From Grammothele lineata (taxonomy: Eukaryota > Basidiomycota > Agaricomycetes > Polyporales > Polyporaceae), in contig NDFF03000323.1 of the NCBI GenBank assembly GCA_002150815.3, positions 1 to 64,000 of the forward strand: a DNA stretch of 64,000 nucleotides. The letters run 5' to 3'. Position 1 is the stretch's first letter; every line of letters starts with the position of its first letter. The position numbers and the translations under genes were made by a program. The notes below the pieces were generated by a model. It saw only the letters and a list, made by a program, of their open reading frames with translations, was not told the origin of the DNA and did no database searches. Below, piece by piece: positions 1 to 11,080 of this stretch.

Positions 1-1023
1 TAGCCCAAGTGTTGTGAGCTACTCCGTGCCGCCATGCTGGAACTCCGCCTGAAGCTCCCTCTCGAGATATTCCTTCGTGCGGTAGTATGCGCGCGGGACT
101 GGCACAAGGAGACTATCATCCCCTCTACCATCACTGTGCGACGGTAGGATGAAAATCGAGTTTAATGTACTAGTTGACGTAGGCTGTCTGAGGATGTCCG
201 ATCGCGAGTATCCTACCGCAACCAAATAGCCAGCGTTACATAACATATCATAGGACAGTAATCTGCAGGCTACGTATGAGGGTTCAGGAAGAACGACACA
301 AAGTAAATGTCTATGGGCGATTCATCGATAACGTCTGCATAGCAGCATCAAGCGTTCAGTAAATATTATGCACACTTCGGAACAGGGTGTCTAGGGGCGT
401 CTCGTGCATAACAGTTCATAACGAGTTCAGAACACGTGTTATAAACAGGCTGTTAGCAATTAGGTATATCTTCACTGTACCCTATTCCAAACCTCGCGTC
501 GAGCAGAGCCGCTCATAGAAGGCGATGTTTGTTCCGTCACGTCAGGTAAGAACGCTCCGGAGGCGCCCCTTATAGCAGTTACACCCTATGATGTGGTTTC
601 TCATAGCATCATTGCTAGTGGCCGAACTGTAGTACACCCTGTCTAGATGGCTTCTTGTATGTTCTTAAGATGACTCCGCCGCCGACTCTAAACACCTCAC
701 TGTCTTTATCCCGAGACGTTCATGTCCACAGCAGCCGATTGTTTCGGATTCGTGCTGATGTGCGGTGGTGTGTGGGGCGTTGCGGCACAAAAAGATGGGT
801 GAGTGGTCTTCTGCACCGATCACCGACGATTTAAACGGATACGTCAAGAGTATGTGCGTAGCAGGCGCGGTGCCACGTACACAAAGCCTCGCAGAAAACG
901 GATCTCGGCCACGTGTTGAAAGGCTGTTCAAGCTATGGTGGACCAGCGTCCTTGAATCAGCAGAGCCACAACTACCTCTCCTTTACCCCCCACACTCCGC
1001 CTTTACGTGCTCTTACAACCTCG
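1..1023. other. intergenic, no gene seen
   Basis: Only short frames on both strands, none with recognisable motifs or a convincing chain of exons. The left edge may hold the 3' flank of a gene outside the window. Confidence 0.5.
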
Positions 1024-3540
1024 ATGGCTGACGTATCGTCGATTCTCCCAGGATCCCCTACTGCTGATAGCATGCACTATCTCAACTCTAACCGGATCTC
1101 AGTAGATACTCCCGCGGACGACGTCGACCGTATCCGTACTCGTCCGCACCGGTTGGAGTTGTCTATAGCACTCCCCACCACTACCAGGGACTATGCCTCT
1201 CATTCAACACCCGATCTCGCATCTCCGGTTTCCTCACCGGCAATGACCAGGAGTTTAAGTGGTACCACTACGTTCCAAAAGCGGGCGGGGACAATAGGCG
1301 ATTTCGTCGGTAGCGAATGTGATGGAACATGGGAGCCAGACCCTAGGCATACGGTGCCAAACCCTTCGAGGGCGCGCCCGGTGTATTTGGCAGCCGCATC
1401 CATGAAGTTCTTCATTAGGTCGCGGTACAACCGAGACACATTGTGTGTATCAATTATTTCTATCCATGCTGGCATGCTGATGTAACCTTTCGGTAGAGAT
1501 GTCGTAGAGGAGAGATACGATACGATACCTCCGTTGAGCGAGGTTCCGCACAAGCCCGTCTCTGCTGCCTACTCTATTAAATCATAAGCTGATGTGTAGT
1601 GATTATTAGGGAGACCGAAATTGGAATCGGCTGGAAACCATACGTGCACCCTGCGGGCTCTTTGTACTTCCGATACCAGGTATGCGATGGAAATGACCTC
1701 TATGTTCGTACCGTGGACTTATATGGTAAATTCAGAACTTCTACACTAATTCGTATCTTTACGAGCCACATATCCTCCGCGTCATAGAAGAGGCCCGCGA
1801 GCTTGTGCTGCAAGCGCTGGAGGGTTTTTCGGGCCGACTTGATATCAAAGATCTTGAAGTCGCCTTACATGACTATGTTGACGACGACAGCGACCTTGTA
1901 GGCTGTTATTATATGTGTAACCGGCAGACCGAAGAGATCTTTTGGCTGACCGAAGTTCCCGCCGCTTATTACACCGAGGATATAGGCGTCGCCGTCGTTG
2001 GAAGGAAGCATTTGCGTGCGTGTCGCGACTCTGCGATTTGTGTGTATAGCCATTAACGATTATGTACTAGACCTAGCCGCCCATCGGTGTTATTGGGAGC
2101 ACATCGCTATGTTCCCTCATCTACGCTACATCTCTAACGAAGTTATCCAAGCCCTCTCCAGCGACTCGAGTCAGTGGATTGTGGGTACGTGACGCAGACA
2201 TTATAAGGGACTTCCAGTGTCTACCTCGTTGATGCGTAATGAGATAGATCTCGAAACGTCTCCGACATCTGCGTCCCCGTATTTCTCTGATGATCTTCAG
2301 CGGTTCGAACAAACTCTCGTCGGGATGCTTCCACATTGTGAGCCTCATCGTGCCCCCCTGACGAGTAGTATGTCCGGCTCACGCATAGATCAGCCTCTCA
2401 GTACATAAGCGCATTCCACGTGTCTTCTTTAGGTATGTCCTCATCTAATTTACGGCTGTTGTTTCCGCTCAGAAACACTTGGACTTGATAGCGCGTATCA
2501 AAGCCAACCTCAGTATGTCTCAACTCATTTGTACTAAGTTCTGCCTGATTAAAGACCCCCTTTCCAGCGCTCGTGAAATTCCTTCGATATCATGGAGAAC
2601 GATGCGCGCGGTTCGGAATATCTCAGGACGTGCACCGACCAACCCGAGACGGCTTCACGTGGTCATTCAGACTGTTGAATTATCTTCTATTCTCGGCGCC
2701 TCATACCTCCCTTCTCAAGCTAAGGAGTGCGTGGACGGATCGCCAAGTTCATCACGCATTCTTGTGTCAGGTCATTGAGGGGCACCGAGAAGACTGGGCA
2801 GCGTCTATTATTCTGGTATCGCAGTCTACTTGTCTGTTAGATTTTAGCTGCATCGCTAAAGCAATGTTCTTGCAGCGGACGGTTGTTCTCTCTGCGAACA
2901 TCTGGTTTCTAGCCATCAACAGCGTGGATCAGAGCAGCTCGTATGAGCAAGCGGCACTGCAACGGTCTATAAGACAGCTGGCGAGCTATATGTCCCTTTT
3001 CCTCAGCATAAGCGGCATCTTTTCGTGCGTGATTCTGGGCCGCCGGTATCGAACGATCGGATTCATGGACTCTGGAGGGCTGGTGCGTCCGTTACTGACT
3101 CGTATGAAGCCGCTGAAGCGATATGAAGGTCGATGTCTATTCAGATCCGCTATTTGCAAGCTCGTGCATCGAAGCCCGGAGGTCTAGAAACCGTCTCGAT
3201 TATTTTAAGCATTCCAACTGCCATGTTTATCTAGTCGTAAGTTGATTCTTGTTAAGTTATCCGACATCGCTCATAACGTTTCCCGTTCATGGACAGATTT
3301 GTGGCGTTCTGTATAGCCATTGTCTGGCTGTGCTTTCACAGAACAGACTTGCTCACCCGGTCGTTTAGCACTGTGGCTGTTTTCTTGTCCCTCATCCTCC
3401 CCCTTCTTGTGATGATCCACGATGGGACCCGGAAAACGAGGCTTGCCACCGATGTTACCACCATATCCTCTGAGTTTTATCATCACGCTTCTGAGAACGT
3501 CGAGAGGGTTTCGTACGTGCCGTGTAGGCACTTAGGTTGA
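1024..3540 (+). CDS. WW-like, multi-pass membrane protein of an Agaricomycete family; possibly a pseudogene
   Basis: I assign this to a large Agaricomycete family of unknown function with a Ser/Pro-rich N-terminus, a WW-like block and C-terminal membrane helices. The exons I could follow are 1024-1442, about 1497-1560, 1610-1679 (WW-like GWKPYVHPAGSLYF), 1736-about 2015 (NFYTNSYLYEPHI, then CYYMCNRQTEEIFWL), about 2076-2184 (YWEHIAMFPHLRY), 2218-about 2337, 2473-2512, 2568-2815 (KFLRYHGERCARF), 2876-3082 (SANIWFLAINSVD, QLASYMSLFLSISG), 3175-3236 and 3297-3540 (hydrophobic FVAFCIAIVWLCF and a second helix). Most junctions have good GT-AG signals in compatible phase. In frame, a TAG falls at 3232-3234, where I remember a conserved Trp in this family, just before a consensus GTAAGT donor. 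The gene may therefore be truncated or a pseudogene. The ends and two small junctions are uncertain. Confidence 0.5.
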
Positions 3541-4650
3541 CAAAATATACTTCGCGCTCGATCCCGCTATGCTCATATATTAGCCGGTCTGCTACTGGCT
3601 TTGCCGAGACTTGGAAAAGCACTGGGGAGGCCAAGGGGAGGCAAACGCCATCACACCGTACAATGACATTCTCTCCGGCGCCATGCTCGAAGCTGGCGGG
3701 GACTGTCGCTAGTCTTAGATGGAAAAGTGTGAGTTATCAGAGCTTGAGGACTTTCAGTGGGTCACGCCCACCAGTGCTAGCCCACCCCATGTTTTCGGTT
3801 TCGCCGTCACATATACGTGACGGAGCGATCTAGGGAAGTGATACTCATACACGACGGTTTCGGATGCAATTCATGTACACGTTGGCCGAGTTGCTCTAGG
3901 CCAACATCGGGCAAATAAACGATCAGAAACAGCCATGGCAAGCTTCCTACGAGTCTTGTAGTTCAGTCTACCATAAGTTGTTACCAACAAAATTCACATC
4001 TGAGCTGACGAACTGGGCCAAACTCCATGTATTATCGCGTACGTATACGTACGTGTGGCACTTACACGAAGCTACCTCTTGTGTCCTAGCATTGGCTGAA
4101 AGAGTTGGTTTCATATTGAATTGGATGTCGATGAGCATATAGTTAGAAGAGACCGCACGCTGTTGGCCCTAAATAACATCAGGTGAGAAACTCCTGAGTA
4201 AGCTAAGTTGTGGTACATGTACTGACGGTGCACGAAGGGAGACACCTGTACTCGTGCCTCCACCTTCGGTCAGGTGGCTTTTGGCTGGTATCCTACCAAG
4301 GATCCGACTATTACGTGTTCCTATCGAAACACCATCCTGGTCCTGATCTGCGCGAACTCGAGCGCGCGAAGGGTGATTTGATGGGTATCAAGAGATACAT
4401 CTTGTGTTTTACAACTAACCAAGGAGATAATTTAGGACCACACAAGCACGTCAACCGCTACCGCCCATAGAACCCATAGGCACTACGCATGTACATCGTG
4501 GTTCTCAGCCCCCCGTAAGACTTGATTCACTGCGATTCGAAGGAGTCCTGGACATAAACGACGCGGCGGGTATTGTAAGGGCGTTGGGGTCCTCCAAACG
4601 AGCTTCGCGGGCGTGTGCCTGTCGTACGTATGCGTATCGTTGGAAATGAT
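3541..4650. other. intergenic, no gene seen
   Basis: Short AT-richer frames only. An 86-codon frame at 4210-4470 (+) has no recognisable motif and no neighbouring exons. The right part is the 3' flank of the minus-strand DENN-family gene. Confidence 0.5.
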
Positions 4651-7383
4651 TCAACGCCTGTAGGTACTGAACTCCAATCTGCTCAGAGCGTGTGATGAGT
4701 ACGGCTTCGAATTGGCGGAAGCAGAGACGCTCACCGGATACGCGCGTAGTTCGTTGAAGATGTCTACCGTAAGGTCACGCACGACCTCATGTTGGTGGAA
4801 GAGGCCGAAGCTCAGAGGCTGTAAGCCGTGCAAGTGCGGGGGAAGCCATGAGAGAAGCTGAGAGGCGGGTGAGCCAATATTGTGGCACCGAGTACGGAGA
4901 TCACACACCTCCGTAACTTGGTCGTAATTGTTCACGTTGTCTGCTAGCGCGCGGAAGATCGCCTCCGCCTCCCTATCCGATATACTCTTCGCGTACCGCA
5001 ACCGCGCGAGCTGATGGGGCAAGTCAAAGCCCTGTATCGGTTTTGTCGCCAGCGAGTACTTGATGTCCTACAAAATACAAAGATCAGCGCGTGCGATCAA
5101 GCCTGAGGAGGCCGTCTCACCTCCTGTAATAGCTTGTAACACTCCGTCCGCCGCCACGCCTCCACCCGCCCCGCGTTCACCGCGAGCTCCTTCGCGCACG
5201 CCGAGTCGTCCGTGAAGAACGCGCCGCTGCCGAGCCGCGGTTTATCCCCCGGCCGCTCCGCGTACGTCGCGGACGGGAAGCCGATCGTCGTCGTCGCGAG
5301 CGTGTCCTCCTCGTAGCGCGACGCGACGTGCACGAAGCGCATCGCGTACTCTGTGAACTTCGCGCGGATGTGCGCCTCCGAGTAGTGCGCCGCGATCGCG
5401 CTCAGGATCTGTGGCGCATCAAAGACTGAGCGGTCTAGAATGGCGGAGATGAGGGGAGAGGACGTACATCGTCAATGAAGACGTTGTCGGCGCTGTCGGG
5501 CCGTCCGGTGAACTCGGGTTTCTGGGTCGACCCTCCGTCTTTCGTGGGCACGCGCACGACCTCGTCTTCGCCGCCGGCTGAGGCCTCGGCCTTGATCGTC
5601 CCTGAGCGGACAACGATCGAATTGGCGGCGGGATTCCAGGACGCGGGGTGGTTGAGGAAAATATCCTTGTGGACGACCATACGGTTGGTGCCGATGTCGC
5701 ACAAGAGGTCCCATGAGCCGGCGGCTTCGAAGATGGGGTTCGTCACGCCAGCGATGTAGCCTGGACTGAAGCAGGAAACACGTCAGACTGCGAATTGGGT
5801 ACTGCAGCGATGGAAGACTGACATGGTTTCCCATTCTTCGCGGTTGATGAGGGTGGCATATGGGAACGCCCGCTTGATGAAGCCTCTCAAAACAACGCCA
5901 CATCCAGAGCCGAGTGCGCAAGCGGCTAGAACATGGTTTGACACGTTTTCCGCAAGTTTGTGGTGACCTAGGAAAATGATGCGCTTCCCCGTGACGAGGG
6001 CGTTGAACAAAACGATGACGGGAGGCGTTAGGGTGCCGTTGGTATGCAGATGCGGATGTTGAGGGCCGGACATAGTGGTGATATGTGGTGAGAATGTTGT
6101 ACAGAGCATCGTTAAAGACCCCTGAAAAAGACAATTCAGACCAAACGTCGCCGACGAACACAAGACACGTACATCTCCAACCTCCTCGGGGAACGTGGAC
6201 AGGGGCACTTTGACGGGGAGCAAGTGCTCGTTGTAGTGGATCGCGGTGTGGAAGAAGTGCGAGTCCTTGAGCGCCGCGGTCGCTGCACCGGCGAACGAGG
6301 GCGTGTTTTCGCCCGTCCGCGCATAGCCGTGAGACGAGGACGAGGACGCGTCCATGGAGCGCCTACCTCGGGCGCCGCTCCCGACGCTGCTGCTGCTCGC
6401 ACTCGCCGCCGTCGCGACGAAGCCCATCTGGTCCAGCCCGCTCTCGTCCCCGACCCACACCGCGCTCCCGTCGAGCGAGAAGGACGCCTCCGAGGGCGAC
6501 GTCGTCCCCTTCCCCTGCACCGTGGACCGGCCCGCCTCCGAGCCGTTCTTGGACAGCGCGCCCTTGGCATGTGGGAGACCGTCGAAGCTAATGCGCGAGT
6601 CGCCCGAGTTTGAGGGCTTGTGGCCCGGACGGGCCGTAGGCATCGAGGCGTACGTCGCCGTCGCCTGCGTCGCGGTCGTGGGGTCGGAGGAGGGCTGCGC
6701 GTGGTCGTCGAACCGGCCTATGAGGACGTCCTGGCGCTCCGTGTGGCGCATGATGAGCCTCTCGTAGCGGGTGAGGACGGGCATGTTGCTGAAGTCCATC
6801 GCGTTGACCGCGTCGAAGAGACGGGCGAGGCAGTCCTGCGAGGGGTTTATGAAGTAGTCTTCGAGCGCGAGCAGGAGCACGGGCTTGAAGATCTGGACGA
6901 AGGGGTACCGTGTGCAGATGGCCATCGCTTTCACGATAGCACCTCTGCCATAGTTCAGGGGAGGGGCAGAGGTGTGATAGAATCTGCGTGCTCACCTCCT
7001 CGCCGTCTTGTCCAGCCGTGTCCGCACCAAGTTGATCACGTACAGCATCCTCGAGCCGTCCTCGTCCAAACCCTGCTCGTCATCGTTGTCCAGCGCGAGT
7101 ATGGGCTTGATTGTGTTGAAGGGCGTCTGGTTGAGGAAGAAGATGGTCCAATCCGCAGGCTGCCGCTCCGCGCCGTCCGGGAGCATGAGATTAGCAAGTA
7201 GGCTGTGCGTGCACAAAAGGTCTCCCCGTCAGCCCGGATGAGCGAGGATCCAGGAGTCTGCGGTACGGCGCACCCTTCGTCTGTCCCGAGTGGTTGCGGG
7301 AACTGGTACGTTAGCTGCGCGCCGCGGTCGATGTCGAAGTCTGCCACGAGCACGAACGAGCAATGCTGAGCATCGCTGGACAT
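4651..7383 (-). CDS. AFI1: AFI1/SPA-type DENN protein (Arf-linked polarity factor)
   Basis: Predicted protein of 796 aa from seven exons: 7383-7274, 7202-6996, 6944-6173, 6121-5823, 5765-5468, 5408-5121 and 5067-4651. All junctions are GT-AG and in phase; one donor is GTCAGT. Exons 1-2 carry the Afi1-type docking region (FVLVADFDIDRGAQLTYQFP, then an ADWTIFFLNQTPFN block). Exon 3 contains a long Ser/Gly-rich insert, roughly residues 165-310. Exons 4-7 form the SPA (stabilisation of polarity axis) part, including GYIAGVTNPIFEA. In yeast, Afi1 binds Arf3 and helps set polarity; a role in membrane traffic or hyphal polarity here is inferred from the family. The ATG at 7383 is the first one in frame with the conserved N-terminus; the upstream extension has no ATG. 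Yeast Afi1 is of similar length (about 890 aa). Confidence 0.82.
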
Positions 7384-10300
7384 TGCGCTCGGCACTGCTG
7401 AAGAATACAAGCTGGAGGTATCGGCTGAGAGCGGACGGAAGGAGGGGGAGTATGAGGAGGTGGCGGGTGTATGGAGAGTCGCGCGCTAGGTGCAGCGCGT
7501 CGCGGGTCATCGGCAGCGCGTCGATCACACTGTCCGCTTCCTCTCCAAGCACCTTCATCTCCATCTCTTCGTGTTTGCTCTGATACCTTCGTATCATCCG
7601 ATGGCAACTCGCAGCTACCACCACCGGTTTTTGTGGACATCAAGATGCTTGCTGGGCTTTCGCTCACTCATTCGACCACCGGGGCCGTACTAGCCAGTGT
7701 TCATCATGCCAGGTCTAGCGATCATGGTATAATCGCGCGACTGCGGAAGTACCGGCATAGCGTGTATCTGTATCGTTTGGTGTATGGAGTCTTTTTGAGA
7801 GAAACTCATGAAACGGACAAGCACGAGGTATGTTTGTCGACCGCATTACCCACCGTTGCAGATCCCCTCACCAAAGTTCCAGCGTAAGTCGTTCCGGTAC
7901 GCGCCTCAAATCCTATCTCTGATCCTAAACAACATTAGACTACTGCTCCCGAGTGGAGCTCACTGCGCAGTTATAGGATTTGAACGGGGCCATTACAGGC
8001 TTCCTAGCAACTAATGAAGACGGAGGATGCGAAGGCATTTTCCTGTACGTCATAATCAATCCTCAGCTCAAGGATCAGCCAGCATAGGTAGGCCCCCTTT
8101 TCAGCTATCTATGATTGACGACGTGGGCTGACTGTAAGATTCATAGCCACGTACAACATCCGGCAAATATCCTCAGAACGCATCTACGTTTTCTGGTGCC
8201 ACCGCGGTGCGAATGCCGATTGCAAGTACACGCACTTCCCCACCACCCAAAGGCATGGAACGGCTCTCGTGAGCCTCCAAGGTCCCTTCTCTCCAAGCAC
8301 ATGCTCGGGGCCATAGGGCGACCACGCCCGTGGAACGGTCCCATCAACACGCCCACTGCTTCCCATCGCTTCCGTCCAGGTGGCTCCCCCGGGGATCCCG
8401 GACCAGACGACTCTCTGATCCCGGAGGGAGCTACAATCCGGATACTACCCATACCTCACGGCGCACAGAGTTCTGCCTGTTGCCCGAGCTACGTTCATGA
8501 AGCTTCCTCTCCGGCGCGGTGCAGCTACTTCTTCTTCTTTTAACTTACATACATACAGCCACGGCGCGCTACGCGTGCATGCTGGCATGCCCGAACCACC
8601 GGCTGCGAGCCGCCAGGAGTGGTACCCGAGCCCGCCGAGTCGGGCGCGCTGCGCCTAGCGCCTTCCGTGCATACGGCGACGTTCCTGCGGTCACCTCCGG
8701 AGCGCATTGCGCCGCCGCGCCCGTCCTCCTTGCCAGCCGTTGCTCGACAGCGCTAGCCTTGGCAGGCGTTAGTCTCGCGCGGGCGGGCGCGCAGACGTTC
8801 CAGCGCTGTGGCTTGCTCGGAGACGCTTGCAGCCCCCCTCCTGATCAGACCCCTCTGGGAGAAGACACCACCTTTCACGTCCAGAGGCGGTGAACGTTAA
8901 GTACTCCGAAGCCGCCCGAGGCAACAGGATCGTCGAGGTTGGGGGAGTGTCTGTGGCAACACGGGCGGAGGTGGCGTGCACCGCCGAGTCGGCCCTGTCC
9001 TCGGAGGATGATGTGGTTGGGGGTGGCCATTAGCAGCGCATTGGGGTAGGAACTTGGACAGATTGGAGCACCCCGGGGCCGCAAGGACCCGAGCTCGAAC
9101 GCCGAGGGATCTGGTAAGTGAGAGTCCAGTTATTCTGGCGGGCTTAAGTTGACAACATATATGAAGCGGACACGGAAAAAAGTCCGTGGGGCCGAATACA
9201 AATCACCGGATGTGGAAGATAATTGTACGTCCCCAAGCAGAAACTCATACATTACAAAGGCATATCTATACCTATCGTGCTTCGAAGACGAGTTCACTTC
9301 CATTCATAAGAGGAACAAAGACCGGGGTCATGTCCCTACGCTATCCGATGCATTACGTAGGCGAGTGGTGGCGACGGTGCGATTATGTTTCTTTGTTTGA
9401 TTAGACTCGGCTGTGATGGTGGTTAGCGGCGGCGAGATGGGGCGTCTGCCAGCGGCGCTTTTCTGTTGGTCACGGTCATGACGACAAACTCTGTTGTATG
9501 AGATGCGGGAATGCGATAGACCGCTTTTCTCCTCCCAGGCTGGCGCTAGACCGACCGTCAACATCTACCCGGCCGGAACCGCCCATCAAGTCGATTCTCA
9601 GCGCGCACGGTGCGTTATCTGCGCAATGAATCGAAGGAAGGCCCAACGAGAGGAATAACATGCCAAAGCCCAAGCGAAGGATCTGCGCCCTACATGTGGA
9701 CGCGGTGTGGGTGTACACAGGACGGCCTCACGGAGCGAGAAGCCAGGGCGATCACTGGCCTGCACGCCCCGCGCCGGCGGCACGATCGAGAGCGTTGTGG
9801 GTGTGCCCGAGAACACCGCCGTGCCCGGGAGACAATTGACAGGCAGCGGGCGCGTGTGCGCGCTTTAAAGGCCACTGGCGTAGAGCGTGCCTAAGGCCTA
9901 GGGTGCGGCCCGGTCGGCTTTACAGCGCAAGTCGATAGTTCTACCGTGCCTGCTTCTGCGTACCATATGCTTTGCGCGCCGCGCGCTGAGCAGGAGGGAG
10001 GGAGGTTCGTCGAGACTGGGTGTATGGTCATCCTTCGCATTCCTGACCGGCACCGCCGTGACATCCGGATCTGTGGCACCTGCCCGTAGACGAACGACTG
10101 CTATGCATACGAATCCATGCGCCTGGATTGACCGTGCTCGACCGCGCCTTGCGCCGACGTTGAGGTTCTCCGAAGAAGTTCATTCGCATTAAAAACAGGC
10201 GCTGTGCATAGACCTATTCCCGGTGAATGAGGATACATTTTGAATGACGTCGATATCTGGATGTCCTATGCGATCGCTCCAATATGCTCGCCTCGTGGCG

Positions 10301-11080
10301 CGGGGGCACTGGCAATAAGACGTAAGTAGTGACGGCACAAGAAGTTGCATAAGAAAGTAAATTGAACACCGGATTCAGGAAGGCTGCACGAAGGCGGTTG
10401 AGGATGAACATGTACAAGACATGTGTCAGGGACGTTGCAGAGTCATTGGTCACGAACCCGACTACGAGCGGTGAACGTATCGACGAGGCGGTGGGAAAGG
10501 CTTGGCCTCTGTCTTTCTGTTCAGTGACGACGGGGGACAAAGAGCGATTATCAGCGAACACGAACGGCGGGATCGCATGCGGCGGGGGCGAGAGTCGGGA
10601 GCGAGGGCAAGGCTAGGCAGGGACAACCTCGGGCCGAGGGACCCGCACCTATAACGGGCACCGCCACCCCCGCGGTTTGCCCAAAAGAGCAGGGTGTTTG
10701 CGAGGCGGCCGGGCCAAAGAAGCGTCGGGCGGGCTCGTCGGTCGCCATTCCATTGGTCCCCGAGGCCGAGCGGCACCCGATTGGCTGGGGCAGCCCGGCA
10801 AGGCCGAGGGCGAGATTAGATCTCTCACCGCGGTGTGGGATCTAAGCGCTTCTAAGCGCCGCCGACAGCCTGCGATGGCGTCGCGAACCGCTCGACGGCT
10901 CGTGTCCGCCTGTTTCCTCTTTCTGTCCCCGACCCCGGCCCTTTATCATCTTTCATGCGCCCCTCCGCCTCCTCCTCCCTTCCCGCACTGCTGCTACACC
11001 CGCAGCCCCGCCACCCTTCCTTCCACAACTGCTAGCGCGGCCGCCCCGACACCCCCGCCACGGCCCCCGTGCCCGCCGAC
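7384..11080. other. 3.7-kb intergenic stretch, no gene seen
   Basis: Many short overlapping frames on both strands with no conserved motif and no plausible exon chain. The right end is GC-rich and holds the likely promoter of the first P450. No tRNA, terminal inverted repeat or transposase signature was recognised. Confidence 0.45.
10752..10784 (+). promoter_or_regulatory. paired inverted CCAAT boxes upstream of the first P450
   Basis: Two ATTGG cores (10752-10756 and 10780-10784), 28 bp apart, lie about 300 bp upstream of the P450 start at 11081. They resemble CCAAT boxes in inverse orientation. This rests on short motifs only. Confidence 0.25.

Noticed and set aside
5472..6161. 229-codon minus-strand frame with many Arg codons
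   Set aside because: Out-of-frame shadow of the AFI1-type gene on the same strand; crosses its introns.
7920..8010. possible tRNA T-arm (GTTCAAATCC on the minus strand)
   Set aside because: The flanking bases do not form a T stem, and no anticodon or acceptor stem could be placed.
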